This document shows positions 51,493 through 62,197 of a stretch of DNA of 64,000 bases, piece after piece. The stretch is from Paenarthrobacter sp. (GTDB lineage: Bacteria; Actinomycetota; Actinomycetes; Actinomycetales; Micrococcaceae), in assembly GCA_031179305.1 (NCBI GenBank), contig JAPSHX010000017.1:1-64000 (forward strand). The letters run 5' to 3'. Both the position numbers and the translations under genes were made by a program. Below the pieces are notes generated by a model. That model ran no database searches. It had not been told where the DNA came from and saw nothing but the letters and a program-made list of their open reading frames with translations. How positions within the stretch are numbered: the stretch's first letter is position 1; the number at the start of each line of letters is the position of its first letter.

Positions 51493-52134
51493 GTGAATCC
51501 GCAGCTGTTCCTCGCCTTCATGCTCGTCGCTGTCAGCTTGGCGTGCACGCCCGGCGTCGACTGGGCGTACTCGATTTCGGCAGGCCTCCGTCAGCGCAGC
51601 TTCGTCCCTGCCGTCGCCGGCCTTTGCAGCGGTTACGTCATCCACACTTTGCTGATGGTGGCAGGACTGGCGGCCCTCTTGGCCGGAGTTCCAGGGCTGT
51701 TGGGATGGCTGACCATGGCGGGAGCTGCCTACCTGCTGTGGCTCGGCGCCGCTACCCTCCGCTCGTGGCGAGGTGCCAGCTTCAGTGCGGAAGGCGGCGT
51801 CGTGCAGTCCGGAAACCAGCTCCGCACGTTCTTGCAGGGCATGGGCACTAGCGGCATTAACCCAAAGGGCCTGCTCTTCTTCGTGGCTCTGGTGCCGCAA
51901 TTCGTCAGCCCCGAGGCAGCACTGCCTGTTCCGGTCCAATCGGGCTTGCTGGGCCTGACCTTCGTAATCCTCGCCGGGTTGGTTTACACCGCCGTCGCAT
52001 TGACTTCCAGGAAGCTGTTGGCCTCCCGGCCCGGCGCCGCCCGGGTTGTGACCTTGGTCAGCGGAATCATCATGATCGGGCTCGGGACAGTGCTGCTGTC
52101 AGAGCAACTCCTGCCGCTTCTGCCGCAGATTTAG
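51493..52134 (+). CDS. LysE family exporter
   Basis: FLAFMLVAVSLACTPGVDWAYSISAGLRQRSFVPAVAGLCSGYVIHTLLMVAGLAAL. Confidence 0.88.
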   Translation: MNPQLFLAFMLVAVSLACTPGVDWAYSISAGLRQRSFVPAVAGLCSGYVIHTLLMVAGLAALLAGVPGLLGWLTMAGAAYLLWLGAATLRSWRGASFSAEGGVVQSGNQLRTFLQGMGTSGINPKGLLFFVALVPQFVSPEAALPVPVQSGLLGLTFVILAGLVYTAVALTSRKLLASRPGAARVVTLVSGIIMIGLGTVLLSEQLLPLLPQI

Positions 52135-52159
52135 TTCCCAGCCAACCTGGCTGCAGACG

Positions 52160-52627
52160 CTAGGCTGCGAGCAGTTCGTCCAGCCGCTCGTATCCTTCGA
52201 TTACGCCGTAATCCATCCCGGTAGCCAAGGCCATATCGCGCGCTTCAACCGAGGGGTAGACCTCGTGCGCCGACATCCGGGTCCTGCCGTCGATTTCCTC
52301 GAACGTTGTGGTGCTGATGACCACCTGGTTCGGTGCTCCTTCGAACTCGACTGTCTGGATGATCAACGCGTCGGCCTCGACGGTATGGAACACGCCGCGG
52401 AATCCGTACATCCCGCTGTCATCGCCGCTTTCGTAGTGCCAACTACCCCCCGTAGTGGCGTTGTATTCGGTAATTTTCGTCACCGTGCTGCGCGGGCCCA
52501 GCCATTTGGCCAGGAGATCCGGGTCAACGTGGGCTTTGAAAACTGCACTGACCGGGGCATCGAATTCGCGGACCGTGTCAACGAACGGAACGCCACTGTC
52601 AGCGGTGATTGTTGTTGGATTGCTCAT
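52160..52627 (-). CDS. SRPBCC (AHSA1-like) domain protein
   Basis: REFDAPVSAVFKAHVDPDLLAKWLGPRSTVTKITEYNATTGGSWHYE. Confidence 0.9.
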   Translation of the reverse strand: MSNPTTITADSGVPFVDTVREFDAPVSAVFKAHVDPDLLAKWLGPRSTVTKITEYNATTGGSWHYESGDDSGMYGFRGVFHTVEADALIIQTVEFEGAPNQVVISTTTFEEIDGRTRMSAHEVYPSVEARDMALATGMDYGVIEGYERLDELLAA

Positions 52628-53037
52628 TTCAGTTCCTCTTTCTTCTTTGCTGGTGTGTTCTCTTGTTCATGGTGCGAGACGCCGGCGCCAAGCAGCTGGT
52701 CCAACTGGCGGAAGCGGGACTCGGCGATCAACCTGTACTGGTCGATCCACGCCGTCAGTCGCTCCAGGGCTGCTGCATCCAAATGAACCGGCCTGCGCTG
52801 GGCGTCGCGGGAACGGGTCACCAAACCGGCATGCTCCAGGACTTGAATGTGTTTGGAAACCGCCTGTTTGGTGATGGCGAACGGTTCCGCCAACTCATTG
52901 ACCGTGGCGTCTCCCCGGGACAACCGGGCGACCATGGCTCTTCTCACAGGATCCGCCAACGCCATGAAGGCCCTGTCCAGGGACTCCGACCCCAGGGCAT
53001 CTTGTTCCATCTCCGCTTCAACCCTCTCTTCAACCAA
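52624..53037 (-). CDS. ArsR family HTH regulator
   Basis: FMALADPVRRAMVARLSRGDATVNELAEPFAITKQAVSKHIQVLEHAGLV. Confidence 0.92.
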   Translation of the reverse strand: MVEERVEAEMEQDALGSESLDRAFMALADPVRRAMVARLSRGDATVNELAEPFAITKQAVSKHIQVLEHAGLVTRSRDAQRRPVHLDAAALERLTAWIDQYRLIAESRFRQLDQLLGAGVSHHEQENTPAKKKEELK

Positions 53038-53040
53038 GGC

Positions 53041-53078
53041 TAATCAACTGACTCATTGATCAACTGATTGGTTGATTA
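53041..53078. promoter_or_regulatory. Candidate ArsR operator
   Basis: TAATCAAC (53041-53048) and GTTGATTA (53071-53078) flanking TTGATCAA (53056-53063). Confidence 0.65.
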
Positions 53079-53115
53079 AGAGAATACGCCTCTCCTGAGT
53101 ACGGCACAAGGGTGT

Positions 53116-54087
53116 CTATTCTCCGCCCAGCTGCCTGAAGTCGTTCTCCCACAGACGCCGCATCTCAGCGTCCTTGCGGATGACTTCCAAGGTCTCAAGC
53201 TCGGCGGGCGGGGCTGGCCGTTTCGATCGCGGAGTGAGGGTTCTACGGCCTTGGTCAAGCGCGAGCAACGCCCTGTCGGTCAAGGCATCATTCTTCAAAG
53301 CCAGGTTGGTTTTCCGACGCCGGAGGACCTCCTTCAGGGCAATCTGGGCCGATTCGAAGTCGCCCCTTGCCCGCTGCGACCGCGCCCGAATCAGCAACAG
53401 CGCCGCGGACAGGTCATCCGTGTTCAGCAACCCTTCGGTCCACAGCACCACGTCGCGGTGACGCTCCAAAGAGAACGCCGCCGTGCAGCGCGCCAAGGCG
53501 GAAGGCAACGACGGCGGCAAAGTCACCACCGCTTCCAAGGCCGCCTCGGTCATCCCCATTTCCCGGAGGCAGTGGGACAACGCCAGAAACACGGCTTCCT
53601 CACTGAAGAGGACCGGAACTTCGATGCGTTCGGCTACCTCGACTTTGGTGACCACCTGCCCAAGGTACGTGGCCGAGAACTGGCTGGCGTCGTCGTCGAT
53701 CCTTGTTGTTAAACCACGCTGCAATAGCTCGGAAGCCCTCAGAAATCCGCCATGCTTGTACGTGAGCAGGCCCGCCATCACGTGGCATAAGCCGGCCCAG
53801 CCCGGATAGGTGCGGCCGAAAGCAAGAAGCCGATCCGGCTCCGTGGACGTGAAAACGGCCTCATGCATGGCTTTGGCAGTCTTGGAGGACAGCATCTTCA
53901 ACCGCGGGACATTCCCCACCACGGACAATCTCGCATGGTCGCGGCCGCTGAGGACGCCGGTAAGCACATCGTTCACACCGTCGGCCAGGCCACGGACCGG
54001 CGTGCGGACGTAGCCCTCGCGGAAAGGCGTGAGATCGCGGGTGTCATGGAAGATCGTATGCACACGTCCGTCTGGAGCTTGGCTCAT
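53116..54087 (-). CDS. Hypothetical actinobacterial protein, helical-repeat (TPR-like) architecture
   Basis: 323 aa, AALEAVVTLPPSLPSALARCTAAFSLERHRDVVLWTEGLLNTDDLSAALLLIRARSQRARGDFESAQIALKEVLRR. Confidence 0.65.
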   Translation of the reverse strand: MSQAPDGRVHTIFHDTRDLTPFREGYVRTPVRGLADGVNDVLTGVLSGRDHARLSVVGNVPRLKMLSSKTAKAMHEAVFTSTEPDRLLAFGRTYPGWAGLCHVMAGLLTYKHGGFLRASELLQRGLTTRIDDDASQFSATYLGQVVTKVEVAERIEVPVLFSEEAVFLALSHCLREMGMTEAALEAVVTLPPSLPSALARCTAAFSLERHRDVVLWTEGLLNTDDLSAALLLIRARSQRARGDFESAQIALKEVLRRRKTNLALKNDALTDRALLALDQGRRTLTPRSKRPAPPAELETLEVIRKDAEMRRLWENDFRQLGGE

Positions 54088-54243
54088 AAATCCATGCTAA
54101 CGGCCGCTGAACTGGGCTCATCCCCTGCTATCGGAGGCATTTCAGGAGTATTATGGCGGCGTCGGCAAGGTTTGGCGACACCCCTTGCCGCAGGTCGGCT
54201 CTCCATGAGAAGAGCCGGGTAACAGCGTGAAAGGGAGGACTTG

Positions 54244-54723
54244 ATGACCACCGCTTCGCACCCCGCCGAACACCACCACATGATGGGGTTGACGCTTCGC
54301 AACACCGCCATGGGCGTTGGCATTGTATTTCTGCTGGTAGGCATCCTGGGCTTCATCCCGGGAATCACCACCAATTTCGGCGCCATGACCTTTGCGGGAC
54401 ATGAATCCGGCGCCATGCTGCTTGGAATCTTCCAAGTATCCATACTCCACAACATCGTTCACCTGCTGTTTGGCGTGGCCGGCTTGGCCATGGCAAGGAA
54501 CGCACGCATGGCCCGCCTGTTCCTCCTGGGCGGCGGCGCCGTGTACATCGTTCTTTGGATCTACGGCCTGGTCATCAACCAGGAAACAGCTGCCAACTTC
54601 GTCCCGTTCAATACGGCTGACAACTGGCTGCACCTGATCCTCGGCGTTGTCATGATTGGGCTGGGCGCCTGGCTGGGCAGGGATGCCATGGACGAAACAA
54701 CCACAGCACGACGGAAGATGTAG
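54244..54723 (+). CDS. DUF4383 membrane protein
   Basis: VGILGFIPGITTNFG...LLGIFQVSILHNIVHLLFGVAGLAMAR. Confidence 0.88.
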   Translation: MTTASHPAEHHHMMGLTLRNTAMGVGIVFLLVGILGFIPGITTNFGAMTFAGHESGAMLLGIFQVSILHNIVHLLFGVAGLAMARNARMARLFLLGGGAVYIVLWIYGLVINQETAANFVPFNTADNWLHLILGVVMIGLGAWLGRDAMDETTTARRKM

Positions 54724-54832
54724 ACCTTCCGCACGGCTTGTAAATCAACGACGGCGACCGCTCCCTTTGAGGGGACGGCCGCCGTTCTTTGTGCCCGCCG
54801 AGTTTCGGGGGGCTCGACGCCGGGCTGCCGGG

Positions 54833-55648
54833 CTACCGCGGGGCGCGGCCACCCAGGCGCGTGGTGACCTTGGCGGCGGCTGCGGCACAGGCTTCACCGA
54901 GGCTGTCCAGGGTGTCCTGCGAAACACGGAATTTCGGCGCGGGGATCAGGACGGACGCCACGATGTCGCCCCGATGGTCATAAACGGGCGATGCCACGCC
55001 GACTTCCTCAATGGACGTTTCTCCGAAGTTCACTGCCCAACCGCGCTTCACGGAGTCCCCTACCCGCTCGAGGTACGCCTCAATTGCCTCCTCGTCCAGA
55101 CCAGGAAGGGTGATCGAACCGCTGCGCAAGAGCTGACGCACCCGATCTTCATTCTCTGCGCCAAGGAACACCTGCACGGACGAACTTAGTGCCTCGCTGT
55201 AGCGCGCCCCCAACGGAGCGAGGTGTTTGACCTGATGCCGGCTGGGGATCTGTTCCACGCACATGGATTCGTTGCCGTTCCACACCATGAGTGCGCTCGT
55301 CTCCCCCGTCCGCTCAGTGAGTTCGCGCAGCACCGGGTAGGCAACCCGGCGTTCTTCGAGTTCCGCCAGGAGCGGGCCCGCCATGGCGATCATTCCCAGC
55401 CCCAAGCGGAACCTGCGCGAATCGACGTCGCGCTCTACAAGGTTCTCCTGTTCCAGCGTCGCGAGGATTCGGGAGACGGTGCTCTTGTGCAGGCTAACGC
55501 GGCCCGCGATTTCGGTGACTCCCAGGAGCGGTTCGTCGGCGGTGAAGCTCCGCAACACGGCGATGGCATTAACGATGACGGAGGTACTTTTGCTGTCGCC
55601 ACTGCCGTTGCTTGTTTCTGGAGCGTCGCTGGATTCCGAAGGAGTCAT
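54833..55648 (-). CDS. IclR family regulator
   Basis: VIVNAIAVLRSFTADEPLLGVTEIAGRVSLHKSTVSRILATLEQENLVERD. Confidence 0.92.
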   Translation of the reverse strand: MTPSESSDAPETSNGSGDSKSTSVIVNAIAVLRSFTADEPLLGVTEIAGRVSLHKSTVSRILATLEQENLVERDVDSRRFRLGLGMIAMAGPLLAELEERRVAYPVLRELTERTGETSALMVWNGNESMCVEQIPSRHQVKHLAPLGARYSEALSSSVQVFLGAENEDRVRQLLRSGSITLPGLDEEAIEAYLERVGDSVKRGWAVNFGETSIEEVGVASPVYDHRGDIVASVLIPAPKFRVSQDTLDSLGEACAAAAAKVTTRLGGRAPR

Positions 55649-55719
55649 GGTTTCACTATATTTCGATTGGGCAGGCGCACCGGCCGGTGGACACCACGCT
55701 GTGCCCACCGGCCGGGTCA

Positions 55720-56976
55720 CTAGGCTCCGATGATGTTGTACTCGGGGCCGAACGGGAACTTGGTGATGTTCTCTGCACCGTCGTCACCGACTACCAGGAT
55801 GTCGTGCTCGCGGTATCCGCCCGCACCCGGCTGCCCTTCCAGCACCGTGATCATCGGTTCCATGGAGACCACCATGCCCGGCTCCAGAACGGTGTCGATG
55901 TCCTCACGCAGCTCCAGGCCCGCTTCGCGTCCGTAGTAGTGGCTCAGCACGCCGAACGAGTGGCCGTAGCCGAACGTGCGGTTGGCCAGCAAGCCACGGC
56001 TGATGTAGATCTCGTTGAGCTCGGCAGCGATGTCCTTGCAGACCGCACCTGGCTTGATGAGTTCCAGGCCGCGCTTGTGGACCTCCACATTGATGTTCCA
56101 CAGTTCCAGGGAGCGGGCATCTGGTTCGCCATAGAACAGGGTGCGCTCCAGTGCGGTGTAGTAGCCGCTGGTCATGGGGAAGCAATTCAGGGACAGGATG
56201 TCGTGTTCCTGGATCTTGCGGGTGGTGGCCCAGTTGTGCGCGCCGTCGGTGTTGATGCCGGACTGGAACCAAACCCAGGTGTCACGGATTTCAGAGTCCG
56301 GGAACGTGCGGGCAATCTCGTGGACCATGGCTTCCGTGCCGATCAAAGCAACCTCGTACTCGGTGATCCCGGCTGTGATGGCGTTGCGGATGGCTTCGCC
56401 GCCGAGGTCACCAATTCGGGCGCCGTGCTTGATGACCGCAATCTCCTCTTCCGACTTGATCATCCGCTGACGCATCGCTGCCTGCGCAACATCCACCAGC
56501 GTCGCCCCGGAGAAGGCGGCCTGGATCTTGTTGCGGTTGTCGAGCGGCAGCGAGTCATCTTCGACGCCGATGCGGCGCGGGTTGATGCCGCGGGTGCGCA
56601 GCACCTCCTGGATGGCGTGGATGTAATTGTCACGGCGCCAGTCCGTGTACACCAGGTTGTCACCATAGCTGCGGCGCCAAGGCATCCCGGCGTCGATATT
56701 CGCCGTAATGGTGACGGTGTCTTCCTTGGTGACCACCATGCCGTAGGAGCGGCCGAAGTAGGTGAAGAGGAAGTCCGAGTAGTACTTGATGGAGTGGTAG
56801 CTGGTGAGGATGACGGCGTCGAGGTCCTTCTCGGCCATGATGCTGCGGAGGCCGCTGAGGCGCCGCTCAAACTCGACGTCGGAGAAGGTCAGCGAGACCT
56901 TCTCGCCATTCTTGAGGACCTTGGTGCGCTCGAGGTTGGCCACATCGTTGACGGCCTCGTTCTGGGTGATTGTCAT
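55720..56976 (-). CDS. Creatinase (creatine amidinohydrolase), M24 fold
   Basis: FTSYHSIKYYSDFLFTYFGRSYGMVVTKEDTV-type creatinase N-domain; NRTFGYGHSFGVLSHYYGREAGLELREDIDTVLEPGMVVSMEPM. Confidence 0.88.
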   Translation of the reverse strand: MTITQNEAVNDVANLERTKVLKNGEKVSLTFSDVEFERRLSGLRSIMAEKDLDAVILTSYHSIKYYSDFLFTYFGRSYGMVVTKEDTVTITANIDAGMPWRRSYGDNLVYTDWRRDNYIHAIQEVLRTRGINPRRIGVEDDSLPLDNRNKIQAAFSGATLVDVAQAAMRQRMIKSEEEIAVIKHGARIGDLGGEAIRNAITAGITEYEVALIGTEAMVHEIARTFPDSEIRDTWVWFQSGINTDGAHNWATTRKIQEHDILSLNCFPMTSGYYTALERTLFYGEPDARSLELWNINVEVHKRGLELIKPGAVCKDIAAELNEIYISRGLLANRTFGYGHSFGVLSHYYGREAGLELREDIDTVLEPGMVVSMEPMITVLEGQPGAGGYREHDILVVGDDGAENITKFPFGPEYNIIGA

Positions 56977-57003
56977 GGTGGTTCCTTTCAATAGGTGGTT
57001 GTA

Positions 57004-58362
57004 CTAGTCCTGCAGCAGAGGCTTTTTGGAAGTCTCGGCGGCGAACAGGACTGCGATGAGGGAAACTATGGCGGCGGCAACGAGGTACCAGCCGGGGGCA
57101 AGTTTGCTGGCGGTCATGCCGATCAGGAGGGTTGCCATGAATGGTGCGGTGCCTCCGAACAGGGCGTTGGAGAGGTTGAAGCTGACGGCGAAGCCTGTGT
57201 AGCGGACCTTCGTGGGGAAGAGTTCGGCGAGGAAACTGGGCAGGGTGCCGTCGTTGAGGGTGAGCATGCCGCCCAGCAGGATCTGCACCAGGACGATCAC
57301 CAGGAAGTTGCGGGTGTCCAGGAGCATGAACGCTGGCACCGTCAGCAATATGAAGAGGACTGAAGCGGTGATGAGCATGCGCTTTCGCCCGAATTTGTCC
57401 GAAGCGATGCCCGTCAGGAAGATAAAGCCGATGTAGCTGGCCAGCGCGATGGTGGTGGCCAGGAACGACTCCGTGGCACCGAAGCCCAACTCCTCCGATA
57501 GGTAGGTGGGCATGTAGCTGAGGATCACGTAGAAGCCGACGGCGTTCAGCAGCACCGCACCTGTGGCGATGATCAACTGTTTCTTGTACGTCTTGAACAT
57601 TGCCAACGCGGGAGCCTTGACGCCGTCGTCCTTCTCGGCCAGTTCACGGAACGCCGGAGTGTCCTCCAGCTTGGTGCGAATGTACCGGCCGATCAGACCC
57701 ATGGGCGCGGCGAGCAGGAACGGCAACCGCCAGCCCCACTCGTTGAGCTGCTCCGCGCTAAGTACTGACGTCAGCAGGGCGGCAAGCAAGGATCCCAACA
57801 GCAGGCCCGCTGCAGTACTGGCAGGCACGACGGCGGCATAGAGTCCGCGTCGATTGGGCGGGGCATACTCCACCAGGAAGGCGGAAGCTCCCGCGTACTC
57901 GCCGGCTGCGGAGAATCCTTGGACGACTCTTACAAGCAGGAGCAGGATCGGCGCCATCACGCCAATGGTGGCGTAGCCCGGTATCAGTGCGATGCAGAAC
58001 GTGGCTACTGACATCAGCAAGATCGAGAGGGACAACGCCTGCTTTCGTCCGAGGCGATCGCCGATATGTCCCCAGATGAAACCACCAAGCGGCCTCACGA
58101 AGAAGCTGATGGCGAAGACCCCGAAGGTTGCCAGGAGGGCTGTCTGACGGTCTGACTCCGGGAAGAAAACTGTTGAGATGATGCCGGCCAAATAGCCGTA
58201 AACGGCGTAGTCGAACCATTCAACAAAGTTGCCGATGAAGCTGGCCGTGACCACTCGTCGTCGAGTGTCCTTGCTGACTGTGTTGTTAGGGCTGAGGGTG
58301 TGGTTGGAGCCGGAGGCGGGCGAAACACCTTGCTCGGCTGCCACAGAGGATTCATTGCTCAT
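57004..58362 (-). CDS. MFS transporter, metabolite:H+ symporter (MHS) family
   Basis: RVVTASFIGNFVEWFDYAVYGYLAGIISTVFFPESDRQTALLATFGVFAISFFVRPLGGFIWGHIGDRLGRK. Confidence 0.9.
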   Translation of the reverse strand: MSNESSVAAEQGVSPASGSNHTLSPNNTVSKDTRRRVVTASFIGNFVEWFDYAVYGYLAGIISTVFFPESDRQTALLATFGVFAISFFVRPLGGFIWGHIGDRLGRKQALSLSILLMSVATFCIALIPGYATIGVMAPILLLLVRVVQGFSAAGEYAGASAFLVEYAPPNRRGLYAAVVPASTAAGLLLGSLLAALLTSVLSAEQLNEWGWRLPFLLAAPMGLIGRYIRTKLEDTPAFRELAEKDDGVKAPALAMFKTYKKQLIIATGAVLLNAVGFYVILSYMPTYLSEELGFGATESFLATTIALASYIGFIFLTGIASDKFGRKRMLITASVLFILLTVPAFMLLDTRNFLVIVLVQILLGGMLTLNDGTLPSFLAELFPTKVRYTGFAVSFNLSNALFGGTAPFMATLLIGMTASKLAPGWYLVAAAIVSLIAVLFAAETSKKPLLQD

Positions 58363-58383
58363 GTGTCCACCAAAATCATTGGG

Positions 58384-58538
58384 GTTGCATTCAACGCAAC
58401 GCTGTTGCACCAGAGTATGTGTGAGCGACGCCACGGTCAAGGGTCAATATGAAAGTAACAAGGAGCATTGAAAGTTCGCAGCTGCGGGAGAACCGGCTTC
58501 CCCGCAGAATTTGGCAGGCATGACGCCTGTTGCAACAG
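58384..58538. promoter_or_regulatory. Candidate operators (GTTGC/GCAAC palindromes) upstream of MFS-creatinase-IclR
   Basis: GTTGC-attcaac-GCAAC (58384-58400) and the perfect palindrome CTGTTGCAACAG (58527-58538). Confidence 0.5.
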
Positions 58539-58751
58539 TAGGAACATTGTTGCGTCAGAGGAGCATTCGACGGCCCTTAAGCTCCTGTGCCACAGAAAAG
58601 GACGGGAGACAGCTACGCGCGTAGGAGCCACCACGGATGATCAGCGACACCCAAATACAGGAGGCCTCACTGAATATGCGCAGCGCGCAGGAATTCGGGG
58701 CCAGAGAGCGACCCGCCAAGCACGCGGGACGTGAGAGGGCGTTCGGAAGCT

Positions 58752-59423
58752 CTAGAGGACCTTGCGGATGGTCTCTTCGAAGCTGACTACGTGGTGCAGG
58801 GCGAGCTCGGCGGCGCGTTCTTCGTCGCCGTCAGCTATGGCCGTGAGGAGGTCGGCGTGCTCGGAGATGTGACCGGAAACGGAAGGCATTTTTTCGAGCA
58901 TGTGGCACCAGATTCGGGTGGCCAGGTTGTCATAACGAATGAGGACGTCTTCGAGGTGCGCGTTGGCGGAAGCCTTGTAGATGAGTCGGTGCACTTGGAT
59001 GTCGTACCGCATGAGTTCTTGGGAGGAGTTGTCCCTGCCTTCAAGATCACGGATTGCAGCGGCGACAGCGCGGAGCTCCGAGCGCATGGCAGGGCTGGCC
59101 ATGCGGGCGGCTTTCCTGGAGGCGAGCGGCTCCAGGAGTTCGCGGATCTCGGAAACTTCGGCAAGCTGGGTAATGTCCACCCCGGTGGCGAACGTACCGC
59201 GCCTCGGATAGGACACCACGAGGTGGTCGCTTTCGAGTCGCTTGATGGCCTCCCGAACGGGAGTGCGTCCGATCCCCAGTTCAGCAGCGATTTGGCCGTC
59301 GTTGATGGGGTCGCCGGGTTTCACATCCAGCATGATGAGCCTGTCACGCAGCAGCAGGTAAGCGTTCTCCGCCAGGGACGAACCCTGCGGAGTTGATTCC
59401 AGTGCTTCCAATGCGGCGCTCAT
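58752..59423 (-). CDS. GntR family regulator (FCD domain)
   Basis: AYLLLRDRLIMLDVKPGDPINDGQIAAELGIGRTPVREAIKRLESDHLVVSYPRRGTFATGVD. Confidence 0.9.
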   Translation of the reverse strand: MSAALEALESTPQGSSLAENAYLLLRDRLIMLDVKPGDPINDGQIAAELGIGRTPVREAIKRLESDHLVVSYPRRGTFATGVDITQLAEVSEIRELLEPLASRKAARMASPAMRSELRAVAAAIRDLEGRDNSSQELMRYDIQVHRLIYKASANAHLEDVLIRYDNLATRIWCHMLEKMPSVSGHISEHADLLTAIADGDEERAAELALHHVVSFEETIRKVL

Positions 59424-59573
59424 TGCTCTCTCCCGTCGTCCTACTTCAGTCTGCTGGATGAGTTACCGCAGACCTGTTGACGACCATGTGATCTTCAACA
59501 TACTATGGCAATAGTTCTAATATATCAGTTGCCTAACAGTCGGCCACTAGACAAGCTTTTGAAGGAGAACACC

Positions 59574-60959
59574 ATGGTTGAACCGCTGATCCGCCCGCTC
59601 GCCCAGGCGGACCCGGAGGTCGATCAGGCGATCGCCCAGGAACTCATCCGCCAGCAGTCCACGCTGGAAATGATCGCCTCCGAAAACTTCGCCCCAACGG
59701 CCGTCATGGAAGCCCAGGGATCGGTGCTGACCAATAAGTACGCCGAGGGATACCCAGGCAAGCGCTACTACGGCGGCTGCGAACACGTTGATGTGATCGA
59801 GCAGCTGGCGATTGACCGCTTGAAGTCCCTGTTCGGCGCAGAATTCGCCAACGTCCAGCCGCACTCCGGCGCACAGGCCAACGCCTCGGCCATGCACGCG
59901 CTGATCACTCCGGGCGACACCATCATGGGCCTGAACCTCGCCCACGGCGGACACCTGACCCACGGCATGCGCATCAACTTCTCCGGCAAGCTGTACAAAG
60001 TTGTTCCTTACGGCGTTCGCGAGGACACTCACACCGTAGATATGGCTGAAGTTGAGCGCCTCGCCCTCGAGAGCAAGCCGCAGCTGATCGTCGCCGGCTG
60101 GTCCGCTTACTCCCGCCAGCTGGACTTCGCCGAATTCCGCCGCATCGCGGACCTGGTGGGCGCCTACCTCATGGTGGACATGGCCCACTTCGCGGGTCTC
60201 GTCGCCGCAGGTCTCCACCCCAGCCCGGTACCGCACGCCCACATCGTCACCAGCACAACCCACAAGACCCTTGGTGGCCCTCGCGGTGGTGTGATTCTCA
60301 CCAACGACGCCGACATCGCCAAGAAGGTGAACTCCGCCGTCTTCCCCGGCCAGCAAGGTGGACCGCTGGAACACGTCATCGCTGCCAAGGCCGTAGCTTT
60401 CAAGATGGCCGCGGAGCCGGAATTCCAGGAACGCCAGGTCCGCGTTCTCGAAGGCTCAAAGATCCTTGCCCAGCGACTTCTCCAAGAAGACGTAGCTGCA
60501 GCCGGCATCTCGGTTGTCAGCGGCGGAACAGACGTCCACCTGGTCCTCGCCGACCTCCGCCACTCCGTCCTCAACGGCCAGCAGGCCGAAGACACGCTGC
60601 ACCGAATTGGCATCACGGTCAACCGCAACGCAGTGCCCTTCGACCCCCGCCCGCCGATGGTTTCGTCCGGTCTGCGCATCGGCACCCCTGCCCTCGCCGC
60701 CCGCGGTTTCGGCGCCGAGGACTTCACCGAAGTCTCTGACATCATCGCGACGGCGTTGATCGCCGCAGCGAACAGCGGCACCAAAGCAGACGGCACCGAA
60801 GCAGGCACCGAAGCTGACGTCACCTTGGACGACGCCACCGCCGTCGAGCTTCGCCGCCGCGTGACCGCACTGGCGGAGAAGTTCCCGCTTTACCCGCACC
60901 TTTCCAATAACGGCAATGGCGCCGTAACCGAAGCAGAACTGATTGGAGCAGCCCAGTGA
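59574..60959 (+). CDS. glyA: Serine hydroxymethyltransferase
   Basis: [59 protein letters not shown]. Confidence 0.95.
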   Translation: MVEPLIRPLAQADPEVDQAIAQELIRQQSTLEMIASENFAPTAVMEAQGSVLTNKYAEGYPGKRYYGGCEHVDVIEQLAIDRLKSLFGAEFANVQPHSGAQANASAMHALITPGDTIMGLNLAHGGHLTHGMRINFSGKLYKVVPYGVREDTHTVDMAEVERLALESKPQLIVAGWSAYSRQLDFAEFRRIADLVGAYLMVDMAHFAGLVAAGLHPSPVPHAHIVTSTTHKTLGGPRGGVILTNDADIAKKVNSAVFPGQQGGPLEHVIAAKAVAFKMAAEPEFQERQVRVLEGSKILAQRLLQEDVAAAGISVVSGGTDVHLVLADLRHSVLNGQQAEDTLHRIGITVNRNAVPFDPRPPMVSSGLRIGTPALAARGFGAEDFTEVSDIIATALIAAANSGTKADGTEAGTEADVTLDDATAVELRRRVTALAEKFPLYPHLSNNGNGAVTEAELIGAAQ

Positions 60960-62176
60960 GTGCAGACCACCTCCCCGAACACCCGGACTTCCTCTGGCGC
61001 AACCCGGAACCGAAGAAAAGCTACGACGCAGTGATTGTGGGCGGCGGCGGGCACGGCCTCGCCACCGCATACTTCCTGGCGAAGAACCACGGCATGACCA
61101 ACATCGCCATCCTGGAAAAGGGCTGGCTGGCCGGTGGAAACATGGCCCGTAACACCACCATCATCCGTTCCAACTACCTCTGGGACGAGAGCGCCGCCAT
61201 TTATGAGCACGCCCTCAAACTCTGGGAGATCCTCCCGGAAGAGTTGGAGTACGACTTCCTGTTCAGCCAGCGTGGCGTTATGAACCTGGCCCACACTTTG
61301 GGTGATGTCCGCGAAAGCGTTCGCCGCGTGGGCGCCAACAGGCTCAACGGCGTGGACGCTGAATGGCTGGACCCGGAGCAGGTCAAGGAACTCTGCCCCA
61401 TCCTGAACATCAGCGACAACATCCGCTACCCGGTTATGGGCGCCACGTACCAGCCGCGTGCAGGCATCGCCAAGCACGACCACGTTGCATGGGCCTTCGC
61501 CCGCAAATGCGATGAACTCGGTGTGGACATCATCCAGAACTGTGAAGTCACCGGCTTCGTCAAGGACGGCAACCGCGTCACCGGCGTCAAGACCACCCGC
61601 GGCAATATCAACACCGAGAAGGTGGGCCTCTGCGCCGCCGGCCACAGCTCGGTACTGGCAGAAATGGCAGGCTTCCGCCTGCCGATCCAGTCGCACCCGC
61701 TCCAGGCACTGGTTTCGGAACTGCACGAGCCGGTCCACCCCACGGTGGTCATGTCCAACCACGTTCACGTGTACGTCTCCCAGGCCCACAAGGGCGAACT
61801 GGTGATGGGCGCCGGCGTGGACTCCTACAACGGCTACGGCCAGCGCGGTTCGTTCCACGTGATCGAGGAGCAGATGGCAGCCGCCGTGGAGCTCTTCCCG
61901 ATTTTCGCCCGGGCCCACGTGCTCCGGACCTGGGGCGGGATCGTGGACACCACGTTGGACGCCTCTCCGATCGTTGGCCTTTCACCTGTGGAGAACATGT
62001 TCGTCAACTGCGGTTGGGGAACGGGCGGCTTCAAGGGCACCCCGGCAGCGGGCCTGACCTTCGCCCACACCATCGCCACCGGCGCTCCTCACAAGCTGAA
62101 CAAGCCCTTCGCCCTGGAACGCTTCGAAACCGGAGCCTTGATCGACGAACACGGCGCCGCAGCCGTGGCCCACTAG
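60956..62176 (+). CDS. soxB: Sarcosine oxidase subunit beta; GTG start overlapping the glyA stop
   Basis: [56 protein letters not shown]. Confidence 0.95.
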   Translation: MSADHLPEHPDFLWRNPEPKKSYDAVIVGGGGHGLATAYFLAKNHGMTNIAILEKGWLAGGNMARNTTIIRSNYLWDESAAIYEHALKLWEILPEELEYDFLFSQRGVMNLAHTLGDVRESVRRVGANRLNGVDAEWLDPEQVKELCPILNISDNIRYPVMGATYQPRAGIAKHDHVAWAFARKCDELGVDIIQNCEVTGFVKDGNRVTGVKTTRGNINTEKVGLCAAGHSSVLAEMAGFRLPIQSHPLQALVSELHEPVHPTVVMSNHVHVYVSQAHKGELVMGAGVDSYNGYGQRGSFHVIEEQMAAAVELFPIFARAHVLRTWGGIVDTTLDASPIVGLSPVENMFVNCGWGTGGFKGTPAAGLTFAHTIATGAPHKLNKPFALERFETGALIDEHGAAAVAH

Positions 62177-62197
62177 CCAGGACAGGACAGGAAAAAC

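Noticed and set aside
55612-56994. 460-aa plus-strand ORF antisense to creatinase
   Set aside because: Mirror ORF of a GC-rich gene; the opposite strand carries clear creatinase motifs.
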